Source: Larkinella rosea (GTDB lineage: Bacteria; Bacteroidota; Bacteroidia; Cytophagales; Spirosomataceae). From it: a stretch of 64,000 bases of DNA. Positions 37,029 through 45,720 of the stretch are shown piece by piece. The translations under genes were made by a program, and so were the position numbers. The notes under the pieces are model-generated. The model did not search any database and was not told the origin of the DNA. It was given only the letters and a program-made list of their open reading frames with translations. Positions within the stretch are counted from its first letter, which is position 1. The number at the start of each line of letters is the position of its first letter. The stretch spans positions 62,001 to 126,000 of the forward strand of contig NZ_RQJO01000017.1 in NCBI RefSeq assembly GCF_003858635.1, written 5' to 3'.

Positions 37029-38105
37029 TTAGATACCAGTTCCTTTCAGCTTCAGAATGGTGCCATAACCATAGTCAAGCAGGTAATACGTATCGCCCTC
37101 AGTCTCGCTCAATTCGATGTCAATCGCATGGCTAATGGGGTAGTTAGGGGTAATTGACAACGTGCCTGCGTTCTCATTCGCTATCCGGGAAGGATTGCTG
37201 GGATTAAAGGGCCAGCCATATTCCGTTACGATAGGCTTTCCGCCGGGTGTTAATACGATGTCAGTACCTGACGTAAAGCCGGTTTTATAATCTGAAACAG
37301 CAGGTACAGCCCCGGGAGTTATCTGGAGAATTCGCGAAGCTCCAGGGAAGAAAGGTCCTCCGGTTAGGGTAGAGATCAAAAATTTAGAGCCATCGTAAAC
37401 AATACCGGTCGGCACCGCATCCGGGGAGCCACCGGGAGGGGTAAATGGACCTACTTTGGCGTAAACAGTGAATACTTTTGTGTTTTTGTTTCGGCAAAGA
37501 ATAAGGTTAGCGGCCGCATCGGCGATGAATAAGTTTCCATCCGGACCCCAGGTCATGTTGTACGGGTCAGATTCGCCCGGCGTTTTACCGCTTTCAGGTT
37601 TGCTAATGGCGCCAATGTCTTCTCCTACCAAGGTACTGGCAGCCACGGGTGCGGTTGTACCCGGAACAAAACCCGAAACATCGTAAACGAAGAGTTTCGC
37701 ATCGATTCCGTGCAGGATATACAGTTTTCCTTCTTTATACTTTAGGTGGGCCAACCCTTCTGCAAACCCTGATTCCTGAGTCGTGTACGAGTTGAAGCCG
37801 GTAATGACCGGATATTTAACTCCTGCCTGGGTGATAGCTGATACACTACCATCATTATTCCCCGTTCCATTTTCGGTAACGAAAATCACATCGCCTTTTC
37901 CAATCGTCAATCCAATGGGTGATTTCAGATTCTCAACGGTTGTGCGGGCTGTAGGGGGAGCTCCGTAAAAGAATGAAGCCGTAAAACCGGCGGGGCTTGG
38001 TACCTTGTGATCTTCTAACGTACCGCAACTATTGGCGGCAAAAAGTAAGCTGCCGATAACCAAAATGGTCAGCAGAAATTGACTTGTAGAACGAATTGTA
38101 TTCAT
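37029..38105 (-). CDS. ScyD/ScyE-like secreted beta-propeller lipoprotein
   Basis: This 358-residue protein begins with a signal peptide and lipobox FAANSC (Cys near residue 27). The mature part is an NHL/SMP-30-like beta-propeller of the ScyD/ScyE family: NLKSPIGLTIGKGDVIFVTENGTGNNDGSVSAIT near 60-95, ESDPYNMTWGPDGNLFIADAAANLI near 185, and YDGSKFLISTLTGGPFFPGASRIL near 245. Such proteins are envelope-located and of unknown reaction in this phylum; the name comes from scytonemin clusters in cyanobacteria and does not imply that pathway here. It converges with the outer-membrane protein gene across a repeat hairpin. Confidence 0.8.
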   Translation of the reverse strand: MNTIRSTSQFLLTILVIGSLLFAANSCGTLEDHKVPSPAGFTASFFYGAPPTARTTVENLKSPIGLTIGKGDVIFVTENGTGNNDGSVSAITQAGVKYPVITGFNSYTTQESGFAEGLAHLKYKEGKLYILHGIDAKLFVYDVSGFVPGTTAPVAASTLVGEDIGAISKPESGKTPGESDPYNMTWGPDGNLFIADAAANLILCRNKNTKVFTVYAKVGPFTPPGGSPDAVPTGIVYDGSKFLISTLTGGPFFPGASRILQITPGAVPAVSDYKTGFTSGTDIVLTPGGKPIVTEYGWPFNPSNPSRIANENAGTLSITPNYPISHAIDIELSETEGDTYYLLDYGYGTILKLKGTGI

Positions 38106-38835
38106 AATTGGAATTGTTAGGGTAAAATAGAATTAAACTTATTGTAGGGCACTAACTAAACGGAACGCGGTAACCGGAAAAGAAAAGACTGGAAATCAAT
38201 GGGGGCGACTACGTGCTTATCGGATAAAATTAACCTCCAGTACATTATCGTAATGATATTTTTTGCAACGAGCTGAAATGCCATTTTAAGAATGAAATTG
38301 TAGGCTTGCTTACGAATACGGTACGAATTTAAGGTGAATCCTGTCCGATTTACTGCCGGAGACGGCTTCAATCAGAAACGATCGGATCCCCTAAATGGCT
38401 CTAATAACTTACGTAAAACGTAATGGTTTCAAATGTATAAACCTTTGCTCATCCATCAGGCGATAATTTATTATGTGGTGACATTTTCCCGGATTGAAAC
38501 CGCATTTAAAGTCGACTAAGCGGTTTTAGGCAGATAGCCTTAGCCCGGCAAACGATCTTTAACGAGATTGCTTTTCGCTCTAAAATCCACTTCTTCCAGA
38601 AACCAACAAAATGTCTCGGGAAGTCAATAAATATGTATAGGAATGTTGCAAAATAGACAATACAAATCCAAAGAAAAATTTTTCCTAAGACCGGTATTCT
38701 GAACGAGGGGAAACAGAGGAGGTTACGGCAAGTCCGCACACTTTATCCGTTTAATAACAGACTGCCAAATGTAGGGTATTGAGAATGATTTTTCCAACTC
38801 AACCGCATTTATTTTTATTTTAAGGCACATTCTGA
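38106..38835. other. 730-base gap without a supported gene
   Basis: The region between the ScyD-like gene and gluconokinase is AT-rich compared with its surroundings. The only frames are two short minus-strand ones: 71 codons at 38156-38371, and 77 codons at 38506-38739 that would encode one hydrophobic segment (GKIFLWICIVYFATFLYIFI). Neither has family resemblance or a convincing ribosome site. No repeat of the families seen elsewhere is present. It probably holds the promoter of the ScyD-like gene and decayed sequence. Confidence 0.45.
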
Positions 38836-40308
38836 TCAAGGCAGTGTCTTCTCAAATTGTTCATAAACCTGTCGGTAACGCCGGTGACGGTCGGCATCCG
38901 GTTCGAACGTCTGACCAAAACCGACCTGGTGGGCGGCTTCCACCAGCGACGAAACCCGTCCGGTCGCTTTCATCGTCAGTAAAATGGCGCCAATGGCTCC
39001 GCTTTCGTTGCTTTCGTTCAGCCGAACCGGTACGCCAAAAATATCCGCCATCATCTGCACCCAGAACTCCGATTGGGCAAAACCGCCGTTGGCGTGAATC
39101 ACTTTGGTTGGACCGGTATGGCGTGATAAAATCCGCTCGATCCGCAGTAAATTAAACAAAACACCTTCCAGGGCCGCCCGCACAAAATGCGCCCGTCCGT
39201 GCTGCCAGTCCACGTTCAGGTATGACCCGCGCACGGCCGCATCCCACAAAGGTGCGCGTTCGCCCTGCAAGTAGGGCAAAAACAGCAAGCCGTCGGAACC
39301 GGGGGGAACGGTGGCGGCTTCGGTCAGCACAGCCGCAGTTTCAGATTGCGTCAGTTTCTCCGAAACCCATTGCAGCACATTCGCTCCGTTGTTGGTCGGC
39401 CCGCCGACAACATAGTAATTCTTGTCGGTTGGGTCATTTACGTTCAGGATGTAGCTGAACAAACGGCCCTGTTCGTCGCGTAATGGCCGTTGCGAGGTTC
39501 GCCGAATGGCACCGCTCGTTCCAATGGTGATGGTGGTAATTCCCGCTTCAATCGCGCCCGCACCCAGGTTTGCCAGACAGCCATCCGACGCCCCAATGTA
39601 TAATTTAGCCTCCGCCAGTTCGTCGGAAATGACTTTCGGTACATTCGAATTCTGCAACGGAACGGCGTAGGTTGTGGGCACCGGTTCCGCCAATTGTTCG
39701 ATGCGCACCCCGGCAAACTCGAGCGCAGGCGCGTACCATTCCCGCCGGGCACTATCGAACAAACCGGTTGCGGTAGCAATCGAATAGTCGATCTGGTAGC
39801 GCCCGGTCAGTTTGTGCCAGATGAATTCTTTCAACGAAATCCAGCCGGTTGCCCGTCGCAAAAGCCGGAGGTTGTGATCGCGAAACCAGGCTAGTTTGCA
39901 CAGCGGAATCATCGGGTGCAGGGGCGTACCGGTTTTTTGGTAGATGTCTTTGCCAAGTGGAGTTTGACGGAGCGCTGCCGCCTGCTTTTCCGCGCGGTTG
40001 TCCGACCACAAAATGGCGTTGGTAAGCGGTTTCCCCTGGTCATCGACGCCCAGAATGCTGTGCATGGCCGAACTGAATCCAACGGCTTCGATATGCCCCT
40101 TTTGCTGATTAACCTCCCGGCAAACTTCTGCCAGCACGCTGGTTAGATTCGTCCAGACGTCAACCGGGTCCTGCTCCGCGTAACCCGGTTTGGGGTTCAG
40201 CGTGGTCAGAGGAGCGGAGGCATGGGCGATAACCTGCCCGGTTTCGGGTTGAAAAGCGAGGGCTTTAACGTTTGTTGTGCCGATATCGACACCAAGGATG
40301 CAATTCAT
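38836..40308 (-). CDS. gntK: Gluconokinase (FGGY family)
   Basis: This 490-residue cytoplasmic kinase phosphorylates a sugar acid or sugar, most likely gluconate to 6-phosphogluconate, feeding the pentose phosphate or Entner-Doudoroff route. The FGGY fold is clear: phosphate-1 motif ILGVDIGTTNVKALAF at residues 4-19, the family GFSSAMHSILGVD near 80, the RTGTPLHPMIPLCKL-like segment KTGTPLHPMIPLCKLAW near 125 that is typical of gluconokinases, and the adenosine motif HANGGFAQSEFWVQM near 415. The start ATG 40308 was preferred to a frame opening at 40356 because it begins the conserved fold. It is divergent from the FG-GAP lipoprotein gene. Xylulokinase is an alternative. Confidence 0.88.
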   Translation of the reverse strand: MNCILGVDIGTTNVKALAFQPETGQVIAHASAPLTTLNPKPGYAEQDPVDVWTNLTSVLAEVCREVNQQKGHIEAVGFSSAMHSILGVDDQGKPLTNAILWSDNRAEKQAAALRQTPLGKDIYQKTGTPLHPMIPLCKLAWFRDHNLRLLRRATGWISLKEFIWHKLTGRYQIDYSIATATGLFDSARREWYAPALEFAGVRIEQLAEPVPTTYAVPLQNSNVPKVISDELAEAKLYIGASDGCLANLGAGAIEAGITTITIGTSGAIRRTSQRPLRDEQGRLFSYILNVNDPTDKNYYVVGGPTNNGANVLQWVSEKLTQSETAAVLTEAATVPPGSDGLLFLPYLQGERAPLWDAAVRGSYLNVDWQHGRAHFVRAALEGVLFNLLRIERILSRHTGPTKVIHANGGFAQSEFWVQMMADIFGVPVRLNESNESGAIGAILLTMKATGRVSSLVEAAHQVGFGQTFEPDADRHRRYRQVYEQFEKTLP

Positions 40309-40446
40309 GAGTAAAGGAATGCGGCTTTTATCGTGCAAAGAAATGATAAAAACCAATAGCGATGACGGAAAAGGTCAGGTCACGTTATGGCGTCGGTTGA
40401 AAAACAGGCGGTTTTTTGATAAATTTGTTGTGTCTTTTTTCATACT

Positions 40447-42015
40447 ATGTCTTTCCATAAATCAATTTCGGCGATTGTTTTTTTGCTTTTTGCGGGCTTA
40501 CTCCTGGCCTGCAATTCAAAACAGAAGTCAGCCACACCCACTGAACCGTCTGGCCTGAGTGGTCAGGAACTGGCCCAAACCTATTGCAAAAGTTGCCACG
40601 CCTTTCCGTCCCCGGATTTGTTGGAGAAACACATTTGGAAACAGAAGGTTTTGCCGCAGATGGCCCTGCGGATGGGGTTTTCGGCCGATTCACTGTCGCC
40701 TTTTCGACAAATGAGCGACCCGGAAGAAATTCAGCGGGTGCTGGTTTCCGGCAGTTTTGCCAATTCACCCATGATACATCCCGACGATTGGGCGAAAATC
40801 ACGGCGTATTACCTAGAAAAAGCACCCGAAAAACCGCTGCCCCAGGCACCGAAACCACCGGTTTCCTACGATTTACCTCTTTTCAAACTCCGCCAGCCCG
40901 CGCAATCGGTCGATAATCTGGTCACGTTGCTGCACTATGAACCGGAAAACCGGCGGATTGCCGTGGGAAGCCGACGCGGGAACTTATTTTTCCTGAACAA
41001 TGAACTTCAAAAAGTCGACTCGGTCGTCACGTTCAGTGCGCCGTCGAGCCTGCGTACCCGAAAAGACGGAAGCCTGGATGTGCTGACGATGGGAACGATG
41101 GACCCAAACGACCTGCAGAACGGTGAACTTCTGCACATTAACCGAAACCCGGGGACGCAGAAAATTGAACGATCGGTTTTATTGAAACGGCTCCAGCGCC
41201 CGGTTGAAGCGACCTATGCTGACCTGAACGGCGATGGCAAAGAGGATATTCTGGTTTGTCAGTTCGGCTTTTACGTCGGCCAGTTGACCTGGTTTGAAAA
41301 TGCCGGCTCGACCTACATTGAACACATTCTGGAGCCCGTGCCGGGAGCCATTCGCGCAACTGTAACCGATATGAACGGCGACGGCCGGGCCGAAATTGTC
41401 GTTTTGCTTTCCCAGAGCGACGAGCAGGTGGCCATTTTCAACAACGAAGGCGGGGGGCGGTTCTGGAAAAAAACCGTGTTGCGGTTTCCACCGGCTTTTG
41501 GCTCCAGTTACCTGGATATTGTCGATTTTGACCAGGATGGTGACATGGATTTCCTTTACACCAACGGCGACAACGCCGATTTTTCAAACTCGCTGAAGCG
41601 TTACCACGGCATTCGGCTGTTTCGGAACGATGGTAACTTCAGGTTTAAACAACAGTGGTTTTATCCCATGCACGGAGCGACGAAAGCCCTGGCGCGGGAC
41701 TTCGACGGTGACGGTGATCTGGACGTCGCCGGCATTGCCTTTTACCCGGATTTTTCGCGCCGGCGCCCCGAGGGTTTTGTGTACCTGGAAAACCGGGGAA
41801 ATAACCGGTTTCGGCCTAAATCGTTCCCGGAGTCGGCAATGGGGTCCTGGCTGACGATGGATGCCGCCGACGTCGATCAGGATGGGGACGAGGATATTCT
41901 GCTCGGTTCGTTTGCCTTTCGGGTGACTCCCACACCGAAGGAATTAATGGATCGCTGGCGAAAATCAAAAGCGGGCGTTATCCTGCTGGAGAATCAGACA
42001 AAAAACCGGGAGTGA
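40447..42015 (+). CDS. FG-GAP/VCBS repeat lipoprotein with haem c motif
   Basis: This 522-residue lipoprotein has a signal peptide with lipobox LLLAC near residue 20. A short cytochrome-like segment follows (QTYCKSCHAFPSPDLL near 45-60, a CxxCH haem c site with HIWKQKVLPQMALRMG), and then a seven-bladed propeller of FG-GAP repeats with calcium-binding loops such as DLNGDGKED, DMNGDGRAE, DFDQDGDMD, DFDGDGDLD and DVDQDGDED. It is probably anchored in the outer membrane or periplasm and may transfer electrons or bind ligand. The haem-plus-propeller layout is frequent in Bacteroidota but uncharacterised. Its promoter lies in the 138-base gap to gluconokinase. Confidence 0.85.
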   Translation: MSFHKSISAIVFLLFAGLLLACNSKQKSATPTEPSGLSGQELAQTYCKSCHAFPSPDLLEKHIWKQKVLPQMALRMGFSADSLSPFRQMSDPEEIQRVLVSGSFANSPMIHPDDWAKITAYYLEKAPEKPLPQAPKPPVSYDLPLFKLRQPAQSVDNLVTLLHYEPENRRIAVGSRRGNLFFLNNELQKVDSVVTFSAPSSLRTRKDGSLDVLTMGTMDPNDLQNGELLHINRNPGTQKIERSVLLKRLQRPVEATYADLNGDGKEDILVCQFGFYVGQLTWFENAGSTYIEHILEPVPGAIRATVTDMNGDGRAEIVVLLSQSDEQVAIFNNEGGGRFWKKTVLRFPPAFGSSYLDIVDFDQDGDMDFLYTNGDNADFSNSLKRYHGIRLFRNDGNFRFKQQWFYPMHGATKALARDFDGDGDLDVAGIAFYPDFSRRRPEGFVYLENRGNNRFRPKSFPESAMGSWLTMDAADVDQDGDEDILLGSFAFRVTPTPKELMDRWRKSKAGVILLENQTKNRE

Positions 42016-42150
42016 CATTCGGATTTGATTTGTAACTGGATTGTTATATTTATTTCCTTTAAGTAAAAATACTGTCTGAAAATAGGTCAATTACTCTTGC
42101 TTTGATTTTAGATTTAATTTAATTTCAAGCCGTTGACCAATCTCTGCCCC

Positions 42151-42798
42151 GTGAAAACCTCCATCGTAATTGCCGACAATCATCACGTACAGGCTCAGGC
42201 CCTCGTTGATCAGATTCAGAAGTTTGAGAATTATGTGGTGTGTTTTGTAGCCAAGAGCGGGCGTGATTTGATCCGGTATCTGAGCCGTGGCACGAAAACT
42301 GATATTGTATTGCTGGACGTCAGCCGGACTGAAACAGATGCGTTCGAAACGGCGGCTTACCTGAAAGATCATTTCCCGGGCGTTAAAGTGGTTGCCTTGT
42401 CGGGCGCCGAACAGGATGAAAATCTGCTGCGGATGTTCCTGAATGGCGTGCGGGGGTATTTACCCAAAGATTGTCGCCCCGCCGAACTGCGCCGGGCGCT
42501 GGACGAGCTGCGGGGCAAGGGCTACTATTACTCCGAATTTTCGACGGACCGGTTTTTCAGAAGCCTGCATTCCACGGCAAACCAGCCGCCAAAACCGTAT
42601 TATAATTTCAGTCTTCAGGAGCACGTTTTTCTGAAAATGGCGTGCAGCGACCTCACCTACGCCGAAATTGCCGATAAGATGTGTGTCAGTACCCGCACCG
42701 TCGATGGCTACCGGGAGGCTTTATTCCAGAAAATGAACGTAAAAAGCCGGGTTGGTATGGCGCTGGAAGCCGTTCGCTGGGGTCTGGTCCAGTTATAA
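42151..42798 (+). CDS. NarL/FixJ-type response regulator
   Basis: This 215-residue regulator has an N-terminal receiver domain (SIVIADNHHVQAQALVD; phospho-acceptor Asp in DIVLLDVSRTE near 56; LPKDCRPAEL near 111 with the conserved Lys) and a C-terminal LuxR-type HTH (YAEIADKMCVSTRTVDGYREALFQKM, about 170-198). It should bind DNA as a dimer after phosphorylation. I chose the GTG at 42151 because the receiver begins there; an in-frame TTG lies at 42133. No histidine kinase is adjacent, so it is an orphan. A possible Bacteroidota-type promoter, TTTG at 42024 with TATATTTA 17 bases later, lies upstream. Confidence 0.9.
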   Translation: MKTSIVIADNHHVQAQALVDQIQKFENYVVCFVAKSGRDLIRYLSRGTKTDIVLLDVSRTETDAFETAAYLKDHFPGVKVVALSGAEQDENLLRMFLNGVRGYLPKDCRPAELRRALDELRGKGYYYSEFSTDRFFRSLHSTANQPPKPYYNFSLQEHVFLKMACSDLTYAEIADKMCVSTRTVDGYREALFQKMNVKSRVGMALEAVRWGLVQL

Positions 42799-42822
42799 GC
42801 CGATTATCTGCAATTTTTCCAG

Positions 42823-42926
42823 TATTTTTGCGGTTGAGTAAGGCTGGGTGGTAACTACAGCTTTACGTTTCCTAGTTTCCGCTTCGGTACAGGTTACCTG
42901 TGCCGTTTACTGTTCCAAAATACCAC
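42823..42926 (+). promoter_or_regulatory. Structured metF leader with two mutually exclusive stems
   Basis: A TATTTTTG at 42823-42830 matches the Bacteroidota -7 consensus TAnnTTTG, although no clear -33 TTTG precedes it. The following leader of roughly 90 nt can form either GGTAAC (42850-42855) with GTTACC (42893-42898), or the strong hairpin CGGTACAGG (42885-42893) with CCTGTGCCG (42897-42905). The two use the same bases, so only one can form. The second ends 21 bases before the metF ATG. This is the layout of a riboswitch or attenuator; I do not recognise a known SAM or cobalamin class. Confidence 0.4.
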
Positions 42927-43886
42927 ATGGCTAAAGTTTCTGATCACATCCGTCAGGCAAACGGAAAAACGATCTTTTCAATTGAAGTTATTCCCCCCAT
43001 TAAAGGCGACAATCTCAAAAACCTGTTAGATAATATTGAGCCGCTGATGGAGTTCAGGCCGCCCTTCATCGACGTTACCTACCACCGCGAAGAATATATC
43101 GAACGGCCCGAACCCGACGGTACGATCAAAAAAATCGTTACCCGAAAACGACCCGGAACGGTGGGCATTTGCGCGGCAATTCTGCACAGATTCGGCGTTG
43201 ATCCGGTGCCGCACGTTTTATGTGGCGGTTTTACGAAGGACGAAACCGAAGATTTTTTGATCGACCTGAATTACTTAGGCATCGATAATGTGCTGGTGTT
43301 GCGGGGTGATCCGGCCAAACCGTTCGATACGTTCAAACCCAAGACCAACGGCTATTCCTACGCCAGTGAGCTGGTTAGGCAGGTCGCCAACATGAACCGG
43401 GGCATTTACCTGCACGAAGGCGAAACCCCGATGACGCCCAGTAATTTCTGCATCGGCGTGGCGGCTTATCCCGAAAAACATTTTGAAGCAATCGATCACG
43501 ATACTGATTTCAACTACCTGAAACTGAAAATCGAAAATGGCGCCGATTACATCGTAACCCAGATGTTTTTCGATAATCGGAAGTACTTTGATTTCGTGAA
43601 GCGGTGCCGTCAGGAGGGCATTACGGTGCCGATTATTCCGGGATTGAAACCGCTCACTACACGCAGGCAATTGCAGGTGCTGCCCCGGCTTTTTCACCTC
43701 GAAATGCCGTCTGATTTCGTTAAAGCGGTGGAAGCCTGTGAGAACGACACCCAGGCACGGCAGGTCGGCATCGAATGGTGTATCCAGCAGAGCCGCGAAC
43801 TGACCAAAGCCGGTGTGCCGGGGCTTCATTTTTACACGATGGGGAAATCGGATAATATTGTGAAAATTGCCCAGGCGGTTTTTTGA
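42927..43886 (+). CDS. metF: 5,10-methylenetetrahydrofolate reductase
   Basis: This flavoprotein of 319 residues reduces 5,10-methylene-THF to 5-methyl-THF for methionine synthesis in the cytoplasm. The TIM barrel begins with TIFSIEVIPPIKGDN (conserved Glu near residue 20), with DVTYHREEYIERPEPDG near 52, VPHVLCGGFTKDETEDFL near 100, NVLVLRGDPAKP near 122 and GADYIVTQMFFDNRKYFDF near 210, all characteristic of MetF. I preferred the ATG at 42927 over an upstream GTG at 42900 because the GTG lies within the leader hairpin. Downstream, a long inverted repeat separates it from a DUF4440-type gene. Regulation through the leader RNA is plausible. Confidence 0.96.
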   Translation: MAKVSDHIRQANGKTIFSIEVIPPIKGDNLKNLLDNIEPLMEFRPPFIDVTYHREEYIERPEPDGTIKKIVTRKRPGTVGICAAILHRFGVDPVPHVLCGGFTKDETEDFLIDLNYLGIDNVLVLRGDPAKPFDTFKPKTNGYSYASELVRQVANMNRGIYLHEGETPMTPSNFCIGVAAYPEKHFEAIDHDTDFNYLKLKIENGADYIVTQMFFDNRKYFDFVKRCRQEGITVPIIPGLKPLTTRRQLQVLPRLFHLEMPSDFVKAVEACENDTQARQVGIEWCIQQSRELTKAGVPGLHFYTMGKSDNIVKIAQAVF

Positions 43887-43901
43887 TCGCGTCAGCTAAA
43901 A

Positions 43902-43998
43902 TCTGAACTGGGATTACGCCGATTAAAAGATTAACTGGATTAAATAATAAGTAAAGTCATGCCAGTTAATCCTTTAATCGGTGTAATCCCAGTTCAGA
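43902..43998. repeat. Long inverted repeat, GGGATTACACCGATTAAAGG family
   Basis: Arms 43902-43938 and 43962-43998 (37 bp) pair with two or three mismatches; the unit reads CTGAACTGGGATTACACCGA then TTAAAGGATTAACTGG. The right arm is followed by CTCCTTTTTC, so it may also terminate metF. It ends 12 bases before the next ATG. A single related arm occurs at 46237-46270. Confidence 0.85.
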
Positions 43999-44010
43999 CT
44001 CCTTTTTCTT

Positions 44011-44442
44011 ATGAAACCCTTCCTTCTTTTTGTTAGCCTATTCATTAGCTCATTCGCTTTTGCCCAAAATTCTGCCGCTGAAAAAGCTGTTCTGGAAGTT
44101 GAAAAACAGCGCTTCGATGCCCAGGTGACCCGGAATTATGCGGTTTTGGAAAAAACCTTGGGTGATGAGCTGCTCTACAATCATTCCAACGGCAACCAGG
44201 ATACGAAGCAGTCCTATATCCAATCGCTCAAAGACGGCAAACAGTCGTACGAATCTATTGGCGTGCAGGAACAGACGGTTCACGTCTACGGCAACACGGC
44301 GGTGATTACCGGAATTTGCCTGGTCAAAGCAACCAATAACGGGCAGAGCATCAATTCAAAACTGCGCTACACGGACGTCTACGTGAAGAAAGGGGCGCAG
44401 TGGCAAATGGTGGCCTGGCAGTCGCTGAAATTGGCTAACTGA
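44011..44442 (+). CDS. Secreted SnoaL/NTF2-like (DUF4440) protein
   Basis: This 143-residue protein has a signal peptide (MKPFLLFVSLFISSFAFAQ) and a single NTF2-like domain: EKAVLEVEKQRFDAQVTRNYAVLEKTL, then LGDELLYNHSNGN near 50 and KLRYTDVYVKKGAQWQMVAWQS at the end, which is the DUF4440 signature. Members serve as small enzymes, binding proteins or immunity-like modules; no catalytic residues can be assigned. The periplasm is its likely location. It is flanked by two different inverted repeats, one ending 12 bases upstream and another starting at its stop codon, so its mRNA is boxed by hairpins. Confidence 0.85.
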   Translation: MKPFLLFVSLFISSFAFAQNSAAEKAVLEVEKQRFDAQVTRNYAVLEKTLGDELLYNHSNGNQDTKQSYIQSLKDGKQSYESIGVQEQTVHVYGNTAVITGICLVKATNNGQSINSKLRYTDVYVKKGAQWQMVAWQSLKLAN

Positions 44443-44542
44443 ACTATGATTACGGTGATTTTGATGCTGGAAATGATCATTAGATTCCGGTGAAGTGATT
44501 AGTAAAATCACTTTTTATCATCAAAATCACCGTAATCATAGT
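44443..44542. repeat. Inverted repeat, TGATTACGGTGATTTTGATG family
   Basis: Arms 44443-44466 and 44519-44542 are perfect 24-bp inverted copies. The 52-nt centre contains a second hairpin (AAGTGATT/AATCACTT). The left arm begins with the final A of the TGA stop codon of the DUF4440 gene, and the right arm is translated as the C-terminal DYDYGDFDDKK of the thioesterase. Confidence 0.9.
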
Positions 44543-45083
44543 CCACGACGCACCGTTCTTTCTTCAGCAATTCCAGCCCGCCGTCTTCGAGTCGCATGCG
44601 GGATTTTTCGTTGTCGAAATCTTCCTTGTAGGCTTCTTTCAGTTCTTTCCGTTTCATGGCTTCCAGAAACCGCCGGGTTTCGTCGGGCGTTTCGAGCAAC
44701 AGGGGCGGCACTTCGGTCGTTTTGTGGTCGTCGTCGGTGGCTACCATCGTGAAATACGAGGTATTGGTGTGTTTGATGGTTCCGGTACGGACGTTCTCGG
44801 CAATGACTTTGATGCCGATCACCATCGACGTCCGGCCGACATAATTGACCGACGCCATCAGCGAAACCAGTTCACCGACTTCCACGGCCTGCCGGAAATT
44901 GACGCCATCGACTGAAACCGTCACGCAATAAGCCCCCGAATGTTTGGACGCGCAGGCAAAAGCGACTTTGTCCATCAACGACAGCAGAATACCGCCGTGA
45001 ATTTTGCCGCCGAAATTGGCGTAGGAAGGAATCATCAGCTCAGTGAGCGTGGTGCGGGAGGAAGCGACGGATTTGGGGGCCAT
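44508..45083 (-). CDS. Acyl-CoA thioesterase, hotdog fold
   Basis: This protein of 191 residues hydrolyses acyl-CoA thioesters in the cytoplasm (YciA/BFIT-like family). The hotdog domain shows MIPSYANFGGKIHGGILLSLMDKVAFACASKHSG at residues 17-50, with HGG on the central helix, and VTVSVDGVNFRQAVEVGELVSLMASVNYVGRTSM after it. The last 11 residues are encoded by a repeat arm and are probably acquired. The ATG at 45083 begins the domain; an upstream open extension to 45221 is made of repeat sequence and is discarded. Both ends of the gene are bounded by copies of the same inverted repeat family. Confidence 0.9.
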   Translation of the reverse strand: MAPKSVASSRTTLTELMIPSYANFGGKIHGGILLSLMDKVAFACASKHSGAYCVTVSVDGVNFRQAVEVGELVSLMASVNYVGRTSMVIGIKVIAENVRTGTIKHTNTSYFTMVATDDDHKTTEVPPLLLETPDETRRFLEAMKRKELKEAYKEDFDNEKSRMRLEDGGLELLKKERCVVDYDYGDFDDKK

Positions 45084-45088
45084 GAACT

Positions 45089-45178
45089 GACTATGATTAC
45101 GGTGATGGTTATGATGATAATGATAAATCAATTTTTCAAAATAATCATAAGCATCATTGAAATCACCGTAATCAAAGC
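45089..45178. repeat. Inverted repeat, TGATTACGGTGAT family, upstream of thioesterase
   Basis: TGATTACGGTGAT at 45094-45106 pairs with ATCACCGTAATCA at 45162-45174, and the flanks (ATGATGATAATGAT, GCATCATTGA) extend the match imperfectly. It lies directly upstream of the thioesterase ATG; the same family follows the gene at 44443-44542. Confidence 0.8.
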
Positions 45179-45180
45179 CC

Positions 45181-45216
45181 AAAAAAAGGCACCGCGTGGA
45201 AGCCGACGGTGCCTTT
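45181..45216 (-). terminator. Rho-independent terminator after the A-type Fe-S carrier gene
   Basis: AAAGGCACCG (45185-45194) pairs with CGGTGCCTTT (45207-45216); on the minus strand the stem is followed by TTTTTTT. It ends transcripts of the HesB/IscA-like gene, whose stop is about 115 bases upstream, before the thioesterase repeat. Confidence 0.85.
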
Positions 45217-45330
45217 AACAAACCTAATCAAGAAATATTTTTTACAGGAAGAAGGGAGGAAAGGGCGAAAGGAGAAAAGTATTGTTACCGCTCTTTTTCT
45301 CTTCCTTCTCTCTTCCCTCCTCCTTTTTTC

Positions 45331-45657
45331 TTAGACCGAAAAACTCTCTCCGCAGCCGCAGGTCCGGCTGGCGTTGGGGTTTTTAAACTGAAATCCTTTG
45401 CCGTTCAGGCCGTCGGAAAAATCCAGTTCGGTGCCCGCCAGGTAGAGCAGGCTCTTGCGGTCGACGTAAATTTTAATGCCTTTGTCCTCCACAATGTGGT
45501 CATTGGGTTGCTGAGCCGTATCGAATTGCAGATCATACATCAGACCGGAACACCCTCCGCCCTGCACTGCGACGCGAATGGCATAGTTGTCGTTCAGACC
45601 ATCTTTCTGGCGAAGTTCGACAATTTTATCTTTGGCTTTATCCGTTACCGAAACCAT
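45331..45657 (-). CDS. A-type iron-sulfur cluster carrier (HesB/IscA/SufA family)
   Basis: This 108-residue cytoplasmic protein binds and delivers Fe-S clusters to target enzymes. The three family cysteines are present: C36 in GGGCSGLMYDLQFD, and C100 and C102 in the C-terminal TCGCGESFSV. Length and motif spacing are standard for SufA/IscA/ErpA. No other suf or isc gene is adjacent, so which subtype it is cannot be told. A terminator lies about 115 bases downstream on its strand, and the upstream side carries the inward-facing repeat pair that also overlaps the start of the divergent methylmalonyl-CoA epimerase gene. Confidence 0.95.
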   Translation of the reverse strand: MVSVTDKAKDKIVELRQKDGLNDNYAIRVAVQGGGCSGLMYDLQFDTAQQPNDHIVEDKGIKIYVDRKSLLYLAGTELDFSDGLNGKGFQFKNPNASRTCGCGESFSV

Positions 45658-45720
45658 GTTAGTACGTAATAGTTAGACGCTAAGGTAAAAACCGCTTCCC
45701 GAAAAGAAAAGTTTCTTCAA

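Noticed and set aside
38506-38739. 77-codon minus-strand frame with one hydrophobic segment
   Set aside because: No homology signal, no ribosome site and located in AT-rich probably non-coding sequence; kept only as a remark in the gap entry.
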